Below, in pieces: positions 18,360 to 28,693 of a stretch of DNA of 64,000 nucleotides. Source of the stretch: Sphingomonas sp. H160509 (GTDB lineage Bacteria > Pseudomonadota > Alphaproteobacteria > Sphingomonadales > Sphingomonadaceae); contig NZ_JAMXSR020000004.1 in the NCBI RefSeq assembly GCF_024124765.2, forward strand, positions 1-64,000, given 5' to 3'. Position 1 is the first letter of the stretch. Every line of letters begins with the position of its first letter. The translations under genes were made by a program, and so were the position numbers. A model generated the notes under the pieces. The model saw only the letters and a program-made list of their open reading frames with translations. It was not told the DNA's origin and searched no databases.

Positions 18360-21300
18360 TTAGAACTTAAAGTTCGCGTTAGCAAAGAATGACCGGCCGA
18401 CATAATCGTAACCGGAATATAGTGGAGCATTGCCAATGGTCGTAAAGCCAATAGCGCTAATCCGGGGCGGGGCCTTATTGAACATGTTCCGCACACCGAC
18501 CGTGAACTGATACTTTTTCTCAACGTTAAACTGTACCGATAACGAATGAAGAAAATAGTCATTCGCTTCTAAATAGTAGCTGTCCTTATACGACTGTACT
18601 AAATCGGGATCGCTAATACCTGTAAGATTGTCATACGCGAAATACTTGTACGTCTTGCTATGATCGCCATCGATCCAGTCGAGACCGTACCGTACAGTTA
18701 CCGCACCTGAGGTGTATGTAGCGTCGAAGTTACCCGTCCAATCAGGCGATGTCACAATGCCGTTGGAATCCGTGAGAAACTCCTCGGGAAAAAGGCGTGT
18801 CGATTGTTCGGTATATTTAGTAACGCTGGCATTCAGAATGAAACGCCCGCCCAACAGATCGTGGGCATATCGGCCGTTAAATTCGTAGCCCTTCACGATA
18901 TTCTCGGAGAGGTTGACGAAGCTGCTGACAACGGAAAGTGCTTGGTTGCCATCACGTGTAACAAACCGGCAGAACCCAGCGGTAGGATCAAAGTTAGCAG
19001 CTGAATAGCAACGGTTTAGAATGGTACCAGCGTCAAGGTCCGAAACTCCGTTCTCAACCTTTACATCGAAATAGTCCAACGAAAGCGATATTGAGCCTAG
19101 AGCGTCCGGTAGCTTCGGGCTGATGACCGCGCCGAAGGTCAAATTCTTTGATGTTTCCGCGCTCAGACCTGCTTCTGCGCCGCCCACCCGGAACGTTGTT
19201 ACACCACTTCGCTGCTCAAAGTCCGCAGGCAATCCGATCGCTGCGCAATTGCGCGCCACGATCTGCTGGTTAGGCGATTGATCGCCGGCAACCGGCAGAG
19301 CACTGCATGGGTCAGAGTTTGAGCCAAGAAAGCCGCTGGTTGACCCAAGATACTGTTCCGCGAGTGCCGGTGCGCGATACGACGTACCATAGCTGCCCCG
19401 GAAGCCAAAGCCGCGGAAGGGCTCCCACTCGCCAGCGATCTTGTACGTCGTGTCCGAACCGTAGGATGCATAATCTGTATAGCGGGCGGAACCAGTTAGA
19501 TTCAGGCGGTAAAAGAACGGTTTGTCAGCGAGAACCGGTAGGAAGATTTCGCCAAACCCTTCCTTCACGTTATCCTTGCCCACAGTTGGCGTCGCTGCCG
19601 TTAGGCCAAACAGGTTGCCATTGATCGAGTTTGCATCCGGTTGATCATTAATGCTTTGGCGACGATACTCTGCGCCCAGCGATACTTGAATATCCCCGCC
19701 TGGAAGTGCGAACAATGGCCCATCGATATTGAAGGCGAACGTTGTTTCGCGAAATTTTGTATTTCCGATCGTGTTGGCAACGATGTAATTACGAAATGCT
19801 GCTGGTAGATTGCCGCCGATAACGGCTGCGCTGAGAGCGGGTGCAGCGACGCAGGTAGGGTTGGATGCTGCGCTCGCGCAGCTAAATGTTCCGTTTGCGT
19901 TTGCGACGACGTTCAGCGAGTTTGCAAGACGGTCGGTAAGAAACGATTCAGCGGTATAACGTGCATCGTTCCAAGACTTGCCAACATAGGCGTCATACCG
20001 CCACTTTGGGAAAAAGAAGTCGCCACGAACACCACCGGAAGCACGGACATAATCCACTGTTTGATTTGACGATGTCAAACCGTAACCAATGAAAGCTCTC
20101 GCAGCGATATTTTTGCCACTAGACGTTACTGTTGGATTGGCGAACAGACCATTTTGAAGGTCTGCCGGAAGGAGCGGGCTACCCTGCAAATAGTCCAGCG
20201 AAAGCTGTCGGTACAGTGGCGAACCAGATTTACGGCGTGTCCCCAGCAGTTCTGCGTAGACTTCGGCATGGCCTAAAATATCGAGCTTATACGTGCTCGA
20301 GAGGTAGCCGGTGTATGTCTTAACACCAGTAATGAGCGGCTCTTTTTCTTGCTGCGGATCAAAAGTGTCCCGATCATAATTCCCAACACCTAAATAACCC
20401 GGGAATGGGCCAGATGTGACTCCCGAAGCCGGAACGAAGCGATTGAACCTTCCAACGACGCCACTGGTACGGCCAATGGCATTACGGGTTGGCAGGCCAA
20501 GCGTGTTGATCGTTGTACCGCCGTTATCAAGCGTGAAACATGCTCTCGGATCATCCGGGGAAAAGTTATCGCCAGACCCGAACGCCGAGCCTTCGCCGTC
20601 CAAAAATCCTCCAATTGGACACTTGAAGAAGGGCACATCGTTTCGAGCTAGTGCCTCACGCTTACGGTATTCGATGGAGCCGATAATGCTCAAACGATCA
20701 GCTTGCACACCGAACGTTGCGGCAGCACGTCGATCGATACCCGCTCCAACCTGTGGGACGTTAGTTTGAAGGTCGAGTTGGAGACCTTTCAGCTTTTTAT
20801 CGGTGATGATGTTCACGACGCCGGCAATTGCGTCAGAACCGTATACCGACGATGCGCCGGCCTTTAAAATCTCGATACGATCAATGATTGCCGTGGGAAG
20901 CACATTTAGATCGGCCGCAAGGACCGATCCCCGTGATCCACCGGGAGCAAGGCGCCGGCCATTCAAAAGAATGAGAGTACGGGCTGGCCCGAGGCCACGC
21001 AGGCCTAGGGTATTTGCGCCAGTACCTCCGTCCGTAACAAAGCCTCCATAGGCGTTATTAATCTGCGAAGTACCTTGCGTAACTGCGTTGCTCTGCAGCG
21101 CGTCGGCAGCGCTGTTGAAGCCGGCCTGAGTTATCTCTTCCTTGCCGATAACGGTGATCGGCTCTGCAACGGAATATTCGTCGCGTCGAATGCGCGAGCC
21201 GGTGACCGTGATATCGCCATTCGTATTGGCGCCGGCCTCATCGGCTGACGGAGCCATTGGATTTTTCGCATCATCTGGGACCTGAGTAGCATCCGGCCTT

Positions 21301-21404
21301 GGACTTGTTTGATCAGTTGCTGACGTTTGGGCTGTTACCGTGGTTGGAAGACCCGCGAGAACACCGACTAGCGCCGTGGCGCCTAACAAGCTCTTCACAT
21401 TCAT
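18360..21404 (-). CDS. TonB-dependent outer membrane receptor
   Basis: 1014 aa. It has a signal peptide (GATALVGVLAGLPTTVTAQ) and a linker, then a TonB-box-like ITVTGSRIRRDEY and a plug domain with RGLGPARTLILLNGRRLAP and YGSDAIAGVVNIITDKK. The large beta-barrel follows and ends in SFFANANFKF, a terminal Phe as expected for BAM insertion. An AGGGGGC site precedes ATG 21404. Such receptors import large substrates such as peptides, glycans or siderophores using TonB energy; the substrate cannot be assigned. The absence of an N-terminal STN/secretin domain argues against FecA-type signalling. The frame is intact over 3 kb. Confidence 0.93.
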   Translation of the reverse strand: MNVKSLLGATALVGVLAGLPTTVTAQTSATDQTSPRPDATQVPDDAKNPMAPSADEAGANTNGDITVTGSRIRRDEYSVAEPITVIGKEEITQAGFNSAADALQSNAVTQGTSQINNAYGGFVTDGGTGANTLGLRGLGPARTLILLNGRRLAPGGSRGSVLAADLNVLPTAIIDRIEILKAGASSVYGSDAIAGVVNIITDKKLKGLQLDLQTNVPQVGAGIDRRAAATFGVQADRLSIIGSIEYRKREALARNDVPFFKCPIGGFLDGEGSAFGSGDNFSPDDPRACFTLDNGGTTINTLGLPTRNAIGRTSGVVGRFNRFVPASGVTSGPFPGYLGVGNYDRDTFDPQQEKEPLITGVKTYTGYLSSTYKLDILGHAEVYAELLGTRRKSGSPLYRQLSLDYLQGSPLLPADLQNGLFANPTVTSSGKNIAARAFIGYGLTSSNQTVDYVRASGGVRGDFFFPKWRYDAYVGKSWNDARYTAESFLTDRLANSLNVVANANGTFSCASAASNPTCVAAPALSAAVIGGNLPAAFRNYIVANTIGNTKFRETTFAFNIDGPLFALPGGDIQVSLGAEYRRQSINDQPDANSINGNLFGLTAATPTVGKDNVKEGFGEIFLPVLADKPFFYRLNLTGSARYTDYASYGSDTTYKIAGEWEPFRGFGFRGSYGTSYRAPALAEQYLGSTSGFLGSNSDPCSALPVAGDQSPNQQIVARNCAAIGLPADFEQRSGVTTFRVGGAEAGLSAETSKNLTFGAVISPKLPDALGSISLSLDYFDVKVENGVSDLDAGTILNRCYSAANFDPTAGFCRFVTRDGNQALSVVSSFVNLSENIVKGYEFNGRYAHDLLGGRFILNASVTKYTEQSTRLFPEEFLTDSNGIVTSPDWTGNFDATYTSGAVTVRYGLDWIDGDHSKTYKYFAYDNLTGISDPDLVQSYKDSYYLEANDYFLHSLSVQFNVEKKYQFTVGVRNMFNKAPPRISAIGFTTIGNAPLYSGYDYVGRSFFANANFKF

Positions 21405-21678
21405 AATTTGCCCCCTGAAGCACCCGTCCTGTTCCCGGGTTTCTTACCGTGGCAGTTTCGGTCGCATTCATTCGATCACGCAAGCGCCGATGAAACGCAT
21501 GAGTCAGATTATGAACGTTTATTTCCTCGCTGTAGCAAATTTGCAACAATCAGAGCCTGGTATCGATCGTAAACGACTAGTTATTATGGACAACGGATGG
21601 AAATGAAACCGTTTCCGTTCGCATTGGCGCACCGCCATCACCTCCATCACCGTCGACTAACTGCGCTACACTTTGGCA

Positions 21679-21828
21679 TGCCCCTTGATGCGTTGCGACC
21701 GACGGTCCGGCCGTCGCGGCGCTGACCTGCTCGCTATAGATCGTGGTGCAACCGGCCGCATCTAGCTTGGCGAGCCGTTGTGCCAGGTCCTGGTCGGTGG
21801 GTGAAACGCGTGCGTGGCTATAAATCAT
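21679..21828 (-). pseudogene. Serine recombinase remnant (N-terminal 50 codons)
   Basis: The ATG at 21828 begins MIYSHARVSPTDQDLAQRL, matching the N-terminus of the intact resolvase at 31461-32027 (MIYGYARVSSTGQDLAQQL). Similarity continues through AAGCTTIYSEQVSAAT and then fades after about residue 50. The catalytic-domain arginines and the DNA-binding domain are gone. Its upstream 90 bp aligns without gaps to that of the intact gene, including a 28-bp palindromic site exactly 63 bases before the start codon. Confidence 0.82.
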
Positions 21829-21890
21829 GCCAGCAACGTGCACTGGATTTATGGGTCACGGAAGTGCCCGGTTTTGTACGGTTTTTCGTT

Positions 21891-21918
21891 TGATGCAAAA
21901 ATTGTGAATTCCGTATCA
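21891..21918 (+). repeat. 28-bp palindromic site A
   Basis: Left arm TGATGCAAAAA, centre TTGTGA, right arm ATTCCGTATCA. It sits 63 bp upstream of the recombinase remnant, at the same spacing as site E. Confidence 0.85.
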
Positions 21919-21968
21919 GCGACACTAAGCTCGTGGAAGGCAGGCGTTGCTGCTGTAGCAAGGGCTGC

Positions 21969-22880
21969 ATGAGCGACGCCCACAACACGCAGACTGACAA
22001 GCAGGCAGAAGCCGCCCTCGCTAGATTAACCGCAAACGAAAAAGAGTGCTTACGCCGCCGGTTGCTACCTCAGACCGCAAAGGAGATGGCATCCGATCTA
22101 GGCATTTCGCCACATGCCGTAGAGAAGCGGCTGAAGATGGCGCGTGCCAAATTGGGTGTCTCCACATCGTTGGCCGCGGCACGGCTTTTGGCGGGCGCTG
22201 AAGGGGACCAATTACTGGTACCTCATATTCCGGACCTTCCGGACGGCAGAAACCAGCCTCAAGACAGCGACGTCGCGGTGCCTTCTGTATGGGCAACGAG
22301 CCTCCCAAAAGGATTGACCATGATTGCTGCTATCTGCCTGATCGCCCTAGTTGGCCAAGACGTTCCGACAGTGTCAATTGCTACACAGGCCCACTCCGTT
22401 TCGGAAAATTCAAAAGGCGTCTCAACAAGATTAGGTGTGGATATACCTAAAGTATCTATTAACAACTCAAAAGAATATAGCGGTTGGAAAGTTCCTCAGC
22501 CGACGCGACGTGAAAGTATAGATCGTGTCCGTCGGGAAACTGTTTTTATGGCTCAAGGTATCGCATGGAATATAAAAAGGCACCCTTTCGGCTCCCCCGA
22601 TTTTTACGGATATTTATTAAACGAGGTATACATTCGCTCTTTATCAGAAGCGATAATATTCAAGTATTCTAGAGAATCTGGTTTACAGGTGATAGAAAGT
22701 GTAAATCCTTACAATCGCTTTATCGAAAAAGACATTAAATATAAAGATATCAAATCACTCAATTCGATAGGTGACAGTATATCCGTATTTTATAATGGTT
22801 CTTTCGGCACGATTGTACGGATGCCAATGGCAAACACATTCGTCTATGCGACTCGACGTCCGTATAATATCAAGACATAG
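21969..22880 (+). CDS. LuxR/sigma-70-region-4-like HTH protein with a membrane anchor
   Basis: 303 aa from ATG 21969; an upstream in-frame start at 21933 is less likely because it would read a Cys-rich leader. Residues ~10-65 form a helix-turn-helix (LTANEKECLRRRLLPQTAKEMASDLGISPHAVEKRLKMARAKLGV). A single membrane helix follows at ~115-130 (LTMIAAICLIALVG), then an AT-rich-coded C-terminal domain with no recognised family. This points to a membrane-tethered one-component regulator whose extracytoplasmic part could sense a signal. It is alone between sites A and B. Codon composition drops to AT-rich in the second half. Confidence 0.72.
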   Translation: MSDAHNTQTDKQAEAALARLTANEKECLRRRLLPQTAKEMASDLGISPHAVEKRLKMARAKLGVSTSLAAARLLAGAEGDQLLVPHIPDLPDGRNQPQDSDVAVPSVWATSLPKGLTMIAAICLIALVGQDVPTVSIATQAHSVSENSKGVSTRLGVDIPKVSINNSKEYSGWKVPQPTRRESIDRVRRETVFMAQGIAWNIKRHPFGSPDFYGYLLNEVYIRSLSEAIIFKYSRESGLQVIESVNPYNRFIEKDIKYKDIKSLNSIGDSISVFYNGSFGTIVRMPMANTFVYATRRPYNIKT

Positions 22881-22975
22881 TCGCCGCGCTCTCGATGCCG
22901 GCGACGTACCGCTTCCCGCCTCGCCTCTCCTGCTAAAGCCGGAGCCGTGCTGTCGACCTGCCCACGCGATAACGT

Positions 22976-23003
22976 TGATGCAAAACTTTTGATTTTTGCA
23001 TCA
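22976..23003 (+). repeat. 28-bp palindromic site B
   Basis: Left arm TGATGCAAAAC, centre TTTTGA, right arm TTTTTGCATCA. It is identical to site H and to the reverse complement of site C. Confidence 0.88.
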
Positions 23004-23109
23004 GGAATGTCCGGGATGGGAAGAAAGCCGCCCGTCCGATTTTAGCCTGCGATTCACCCATTCAGAGTATGCATTCGGTGAGCGCCCCTCTAGTTTGGCG
23101 CGACTGATG

Positions 23110-24760
23110 CTACGCGGCTTGCGCGATGGCTTCGGGGCGCTGTTGTCGAGCTTTCCACTCCCACGGCAACAGCTCGTGAAGTCGTGTCTGCGGATGGTCG
23201 GAGATCTGCGCGATGACGTCGCGGAGCCAGGCATGCGGGTCGACGTCGTTAAGGCGGCAGGTCTGGATCAGCGTGTATATGGCGGCCGCACGGTCACCGC
23301 CGCGGTCAGAGCCGCAGAAGGTCCAGTTCCGGCGCCCGACCGCGACGGTTCTCACCCGGCGTTCCGCGGCATTGTTGGTCATGCAGATCCTGCCGTCAGA
23401 CACGAAGCGGGCAAAGCTAGCCCAGCGTGACAGCATGTAGCTGATGGCTTTGGCCAGATCGCCCTTGCGCGACAGGCGGCCATATTGCTGGCGCAGGAAC
23501 TGCTCAAGGTCGGCGACGAGCGGGGCGACGTAGACCTGCCGCGCGGCGAGCCGTTCGCTTGCGTTCCGACCCCAGATCACGCGCTCGGCTGCGAAGATCG
23601 CATCCATGCGGGTGACGATGTCGACCGCAAGCGGCGTCCGGCTCAGGCGAGCTTCCTTGAAGAACGGGCGACGGGCGTGTGCCCAGCACGCTGCTTCCAG
23701 GATGGGTCCTGGCTTGCGGCCCGCGGCGTAGAGTGCGTCATAGCCGCTATAGGCGTCCGCCTGCAGGATGCCGGCATACCGAGCAAGCTGCCGCTGCGGA
23801 TGGGCGCCTGTGCGGTCGCGGGTGTAGTAATAGCAGACGGCGGGCGGGTCGGTCCCGCCAAAGGGGCGGTCGTCGCGAACGGATGCCCAGATCCTGCCCG
23901 TTATGGTCTTGCCGGCTGCCATGACCGGCACGGTCGTATCGTCATGGTGGATGCGCTCGCCGGCGAGGATGTGCGCCTCGATGAGATTGACCAGGCCGCG
24001 CAGCAGGACGGTGCCGTGGCCGACATAGTCGGCAAGAGTCGACACGCTGATGTTCATGCCTTCGGCGGCATAGGTCTCGCTCTGGCGGTTGAGCGGCTGG
24101 TGCAGGCCGAACTTGTTGAACAGGACCATCGCCAGCAGGTTGGGGGCAGCAGATGCACGCGGAATGGGGTGGAAGGGCGCTGGCGGCTGCGTGATGGTCT
24201 CGCAGGCCTTGCAGATGAACTTTTCGCGGACCGTCTGCACGACGATCCACTGGCGGGGAACGACCTCGCGGCTCTCCGTGATGGTCTCGCCAATCTTCTT
24301 TAGCTCTGCACCGTGACAGCATGGGCAGCTCTCTGGGGCGGGTACGACGACGCGGTGGCGGGGGGAGATCGGCAGATAGCGGAGCGCGGGTCGGCTTCTT
24401 GCGGGTGAACGGCACCACGGGAACGCCAGCTGCACTGGCTTTGGCGACCGCTATCTCAGCGGCGAGCTCATCCTCGGTCGCAGTGGCAACAACGTCCTCG
24501 AGTTGCATTTCGAGCTGGTCGAGCAACTGCCTGTGCCGCTCGGACGACTGCCCCCATTTGTCCTGGCGTGCCTTGGCGATGCGTAGCTTGAGATCTTCGA
24601 TGATGGCGTGTGCATCGGCGACCTGAGCCTGGGCGATGGCGGCGAGTGCCTCGGCCTCGAGCTGAGCTGCACGAGCGATGACGACAGTGTGACGCTCGGC
24701 GATCAGCAGCGCTTTGAGCGCTTCAATATCATCGGGAAGGGCCTCGATGCCGGTGTTCAT
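23110..24760 (-). pseudogene. tnpC: IS66 transposase TnpC, single frameshift
   Basis: ATG 24760 begins the N-terminal coiled coil (LLIAERHTVVIARAAQLEAEAL) and the leucine-rich start of IS66 TnpC. The catalytic part is in a second frame: CPCCHGAELKKIGE zinc-binding motif, LADYVGHGT, HHDDTTVPVM (first Asp), LQADAYSGYDALY (second Asp), and NNAAERRVRTVAVGRRNWTFCGS (Glu region). Removing one C from CCCCCC near 24360 joins DLP to PRHRVVVPAPESC, giving ~550 aa, normal for TnpC. The break may be a base-calling artefact. Confidence 0.9.
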
Positions 24761-24836
24761 CGAAGCTCATTTTACAGCAGAAAACCGTCAATTTGTCGAG
24801 TAGTTTAGCGCCAAAACGCCAGGAAAACCGGGCGTT

Positions 24837-25184
24837 TTAGCCCGCCAGTTCGGGCCTGAACGTGTATTGTGGATTCCGCCAGTCGATGCCTTCCAGCAGG
24901 AAGCCGAGTTGCCCCGCCGAGATCGAAATGACGCCGTCAGATGTCGCCGGCCAGGTGAACCGACCGCGCTCCAGCCGTTTTGCGTAGAGCGACATTCCGA
25001 GGCCATCGTGCCACAGAATCTTCAGTAGATCGCCGCGGCGACCTCTGAAAACATAAAGGTCGCCGGCATGCGGGTTGCGTCCGAAACCCTGCTGGATCTG
25101 CATCGCCAGCGACGACATACCCTTGCGCATGTCCGTCTTGCCGGCGGCTATCCAGACCCGGGCCCCGCCCGGAACAAGAATCAT
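24837..25184 (-). CDS. tnpB: IS66 accessory protein TnpB
   Basis: 115 aa starting MILVPGGARVWIAAGKTDMRKG, with the IS66 TnpB signature FRGRRGDLLKILWHDGLGMSLYAKRLERGRF. The start overlaps the tnpA stop by 4 bases (ATGA). A longer in-frame extension to 25376 runs opposite to tnpA coding and is not used. TnpB is needed for IS66 transposition, but its biochemical role is unclear. Confidence 0.95.
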   Translation of the reverse strand: MILVPGGARVWIAAGKTDMRKGMSSLAMQIQQGFGRNPHAGDLYVFRGRRGDLLKILWHDGLGMSLYAKRLERGRFTWPATSDGVISISAGQLGFLLEGIDWRNPQYTFRPELAG

Positions 25185-25528
25185 GCTTTGAGCTCGCGCA
25201 ACGCCGCCACCAGCAAGCTCGCAGACACGCCGCCAGCCGCACGGATGGTCACACCGCTGAGCTCGATGACCAGCATGTCGGACGCACCGTGGTCGATCTC
25301 GGGCGGATCTGCATGAACGGCCACGGCTGCAAAGCCGGTCGGCTGCGCAAGCTTGCTGCACAGTTTGCGTCGCCAACGGTAGATCGACGAGGGCGAGATA
25401 TCGGCAGCGCGCGCGATAGCGGCAACCGACGCGCCAGGCACGATGGCTGCCTCCACCAGGGCAAGCTTCCGCTCGTCGCTCCAGTGGCGACGCCGCTCAA
25501 CGCCGGACAGTACAGTGATCTGGGTCAT
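25181..25528 (-). CDS. tnpA: IS66 accessory protein TnpA
   Basis: 115 aa from ATG 25528 (MTQITVLSGVERRRHWSDERK), with an upstream in-frame alternative at 25558. The N-terminal half is a helix-turn-helix (KLALVEAAIVPGASVAAIARAADISPSSIYRWRRKL), as in IS66 TnpA. It is coupled to tnpB by an ATGA overlap. Confidence 0.93.
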   Translation of the reverse strand: MTQITVLSGVERRRHWSDERKLALVEAAIVPGASVAAIARAADISPSSIYRWRRKLCSKLAQPTGFAAVAVHADPPEIDHGASDMLVIELSGVTIRAAGGVSASLLVAALRELKA

Positions 25529-25722
25529 CGCCACGTCTCTAACCACGGTGCAAACCACAGCGCTTGCACTGTGGCTAACATCTCAGCTCAGACCGTCACC
25601 CGCCAGATGCCCCTCACCGGATGCAGACCATTCAGACAGACCTCCGCGCATTCTGCGGATAGGCAAGCTAAAACGACGCTATGGTTGCAGGCGAGCAGGC
25701 GTCTCCGCAGTAATTTTCTCGC

Positions 25723-26169
25723 CTAGACGGCCGTCGGGTCGTTCTTACAGTTCGCAAACCCCGCCCGAACCTGCTTGGCTGTCCAAAGCCCGCGAGGCGA
25801 TTTCGAAACGACGAGTGCAGAAGTTGCATTGTATGTAGGTACGGTCGCGTCGCCTGACCGGCCGAGACCACGATCATGAAAGCAGAGCCGTAGGGAACCC
25901 GGACCTGCTGATAATACCCGAAAGCTCATCACCCATCCTTTGTCCCTGCGGAATATACTCGCGCCTTTCGCGCTCTTTTCCACCATCACGAACCCATAGT
26001 CGGCGAAGCTTGTCCTACCCGCCAACCGGCGTGGACCGACAGAATTTGGAAAACTGGTCAGGTTCAGGTTCTTTATGATCCCGTTTATGGTTCCAGCATC
26101 GGAAGACGCAGCTTGAGCTGATCCACTTACTGCGAGCGCAGTGAGGGTAATCAGAATGCTCTTTTTCAT
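25723..26169 (-). CDS. Secreted protein of unknown function
   Basis: 148 aa. ATG 26169 was chosen because AAAAGG lies 8 bases upstream. A clear signal peptide (KKSILITLTALAVSGSAQAA) is followed by a small globular domain with two Cys (RLCFHDRG and FANCKND), which could form a disulphide. No family is recognised. The gene lies in the zone between palindromic sites B and C, next to the IS66 element and the serine hydrolase, all on the same strand. Confidence 0.7.
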   Translation of the reverse strand: MKKSILITLTALAVSGSAQAASSDAGTINGIIKNLNLTSFPNSVGPRRLAGRTSFADYGFVMVEKSAKGASIFRRDKGWVMSFRVLSAGPGSLRLCFHDRGLGRSGDATVPTYNATSALVVSKSPRGLWTAKQVRAGFANCKNDPTAV

Positions 26170-26351
26170 GCTGTTCACCTTTTCCGCGGAAACGCGACGA
26201 TATGCAACGATATGTCCCCTTTCAAGCGGAGCAGGGTGCCGCCTAACGACCGTCTTTGGACGTTCCCGCCCGATCTGGCTTTCTCGGAGCGGATCCCTTG
26301 TGAGACGTCCAAGCCGTCCCGCTGATCGTTCCCAATCAGGAATGTCAGAAT

Positions 26352-27803
26352 TTAAGGTTTGGCATCCGTTTCTCTTGCGAACGGCCAGTCGAAAGATCCC
26401 ATAACGAGCCGCCCAGTGGCCTTAGGATCACGGTTATTCATACGCAGTACTAAGTCGGTTGAAAGGACGAAGTAGCTGTCAGGTGCCGAGGCATAGAGAG
26501 GTTCGCTGACACCCTCCTTAAGCGAAATAGCCAAGCTCGGTCCGTTCGCGGTGATCGAAAAGGAGCCGAGATCGGACACGGCGTAGGTTCCGATTAGGCG
26601 AGCGCGGATGTCGGCCGGGATCGGCACGCTCGCGCGCTCGATGCTGTGGTAACTCGGCCAGCCGTAGGTGGCGGCAACGCTGCGGGTGATTTCTGATCCC
26701 AGCTCGGCACCCTGGGCACCATTCGTCATGACCGCCACCCCGTCGCCCGACTCGGTATAGGCGACCATGAAGTTCTCGTATCCCTCGTTGCTGCCGCCAT
26801 GCGCGAAGGCGCGATCGGCAGGTGTCGGGTGAACCTCAACGCCGAGGCCCCATTCCCCCTTGCCGGGTGTGAGCATTACCGTCGCCAGCGATTGAGCGAG
26901 AATGCTGTCCTTCTCACCGCGCGCACTGTCTCGCACGGCCATAGTGAAACGCAGCAAATCACTTGGGGTGCTCCACAGACCAGCGGCGGCCAGCTCTGGA
27001 TAGGTGTGTGGCCCGCCGGGCACTGGCTTGCCCGACCCGTCATGCGGCCATGCGGCAGTCGCCAGCGAAGCGGCGTCGAGCGGCTGCGCGAAGCTGCTGC
27101 GCGTCATGCCGGCAGGCTGAAGCACCTCGTCTCGAAGAACCTCGGTGAATGGCCTGCCCGTCACATCGCCAATCAGTTTTTGAATGACCGTGTAGCCACC
27201 GCCGGAATAGCGCCACATCGTCCCCGGTTTCGTATCCACAACAACCGGCTTGGTGTTTGCAGGGGCACGTCCGGCAAGCACGTCGTCCACGCTCGGCACA
27301 GTGATCCCCGCAGCGTAGCCTGGGAAGCCATGCACCGTGGTTCCCGCCGTATGCGACAGCAATTCGCGCAGCGTGACGTGTTCACCCGGTGGCGTAGGCA
27401 GCTTCCATCCCCTGAGTTGCGCGTTTACAGAGCCGTCCAGCGTCAAGTGGTGCTGCTGGACGAGGCGCAACGCAGCCAGCGCCGTAATCGGTTTGCTGAT
27501 CGAACCGGCCTGGAACAGCGTATATGGCGTTACGGATGGCCCACCCGCTCGCGTGATCCCGTACCCTTTCGACCATTCAATGATGCCGCCATGCAGAACG
27601 GCGACGCTGACGCCAGGCACATTCAGCCGGCGCATCTCCGCTTCGATCGTGCGGCGTGGTGCTGGTGTACCCGCCAGTACAACGGCAGACGTCAGCCCCT
27701 GCTCGACCACAGCGATCCTAGATGGCGTGGGAGCAGCCTGCTGGGCTGTTGCGGGGATGGGCAGCAGGGCCATCATGTACGCTACTCGAACCAACTTGCT
27801 CAT
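26352..27803 (-). CDS. Class C beta-lactamase-type serine hydrolase (periplasmic)
   Basis: 483 aa. ATG 27803 with GGTGAGG upstream gives a signal peptide (VRVAYMMALLPIPATAQQ). The nucleophile motif SxxK is in AGSISKPITALAAL, the second motif is RYSGGGYTVIQ (Tyr-Ser-Gly) and the third HGG motif is in FAHGGSNEGY, all in family order and spacing. A C-terminal ~100-residue beta-rich extension (GTYAVSDLGSFSITANG) is common in esterase/peptidase-type members. It is more likely an esterase or D-aminopeptidase-like hydrolase than a true resistance enzyme, since the KTG box is HGG and the protein carries the extension. The frame is intact. Confidence 0.87.
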   Translation of the reverse strand: MSKLVRVAYMMALLPIPATAQQAAPTPSRIAVVEQGLTSAVVLAGTPAPRRTIEAEMRRLNVPGVSVAVLHGGIIEWSKGYGITRAGGPSVTPYTLFQAGSISKPITALAALRLVQQHHLTLDGSVNAQLRGWKLPTPPGEHVTLRELLSHTAGTTVHGFPGYAAGITVPSVDDVLAGRAPANTKPVVVDTKPGTMWRYSGGGYTVIQKLIGDVTGRPFTEVLRDEVLQPAGMTRSSFAQPLDAASLATAAWPHDGSGKPVPGGPHTYPELAAAGLWSTPSDLLRFTMAVRDSARGEKDSILAQSLATVMLTPGKGEWGLGVEVHPTPADRAFAHGGSNEGYENFMVAYTESGDGVAVMTNGAQGAELGSEITRSVAATYGWPSYHSIERASVPIPADIRARLIGTYAVSDLGSFSITANGPSLAISLKEGVSEPLYASAPDSYFVLSTDLVLRMNNRDPKATGRLVMGSFDWPFARETDAKP

Positions 27804-28105
27804 AGCCTCACCACCACGTGTACTATCAAGGTAATACACACGGTATTATCGCGCAGCAAGCGCCTTTCGTGCTTTGGTGTCTTCGAGTGGACACCTACGC
27901 GGATTCCCATTTTACCATCCCTCGCGAGAATGTCGGCTCGGGCAAGAACGCCCAGTTACAGACCTATTCGCCTTAATGCAGGGCGCCTTAGAGCAGCCGC
28001 TTGTTCAGCCTGCAGGCGCCGACTTTTTCGCTGACATCAGAGCGAGAAATTTTCTCGTTACGACCCAGTTGCCGGCAAACCGGAATTTTTCCTCCGCCGA
28101 ATACA
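27804..28105. other. Intergenic, degenerate palindromic repeat only
   Basis: A poor match to the 31-bp palindrome family lies near 27905-27935 (CATCCCTCGCGAGAATG). No gene was recognised. Confidence 0.4.
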
Positions 28106-28531
28106 CTATGGTTTGGGTGCAGGATTTATCTGCAAGTAAAAGCCGGCTACCTTCTTCCCAATAACGAAATAGGTAGTGGTAAGCTCGTGCTCGCCAGATT
28201 TGGCTGATACCGCTCCATACGGGCATGCACGTTTAACATCAACAAATTGCATGTTATCTCTATTAGGTATCCTAAAATTTGTTTTTCGCATAGATATTAT
28301 GCGGCAACCATATTTTTCAAGTGCACTTAATATCGATATTGAGTCTTTGTTTAGCGGTCCGCCAACGTCACCCATCCCGAAGGTGGCGTCAGTAGTCAGC
28401 ATAGCCAGTACGGTAGTCCAATCGTCCCTCGCGCTTGCTTCTAATAAATGTTTAACAACTATGACTGGAGTTTCGACGCCTGACATCGCAACGATTGGAG
28501 AAATCGCAACTAATGCAGCAATGAGGGACAT
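28106..28531 (-). CDS. Hypothetical exported protein, possible SnoaL/NTF2-like fold
   Basis: 141 aa with a hydrophobic N-terminus (SLIAALVAISPIVAMSG) that may be a signal peptide. VVKHLLEASARDDWTTVLAMLTTDATF resembles the first helices of NTF2/SnoaL-like domains, which is only a weak resemblance. The coding sequence is AT-rich at the 3' end. It lies between the serine hydrolase and the broken gene at 28805. The function is unknown. Confidence 0.6.
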   Translation of the reverse strand: MSLIAALVAISPIVAMSGVETPVIVVKHLLEASARDDWTTVLAMLTTDATFGMGDVGGPLNKDSISILSALEKYGCRIISMRKTNFRIPNRDNMQFVDVKRACPYGAVSAKSGEHELTTTYFVIGKKVAGFYLQINPAPKP

Positions 28532-28693
28532 AGTCAGCTACCTTGCCATCAAAGCACTAGCTTAGCTGCATAGCGAACTGTCGCAAACCAATTGGGTTGC
28601 CGCTAATCGGCCGTTGCCTTCCTACTAAACAAACGTCCGCCTACCCGGATCGCGGACCGAAAGCGGCCCAGCCGCTAACCTTCCCATCCTGGA

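Larger units (their letters stand above)
23077..25617 (-). mobile_element. IS66-family element (ends approximate)
   Basis: Three leftward genes, tnpA-tnpB-tnpC, in standard IS66 order. Possible ends are GGTGAG at 23077 and its complement ending at 25617, but the repeat is short and no clear 8-bp target duplication was seen, so the boundaries are provisional. It sits between palindromic sites B and C. Confidence 0.75.
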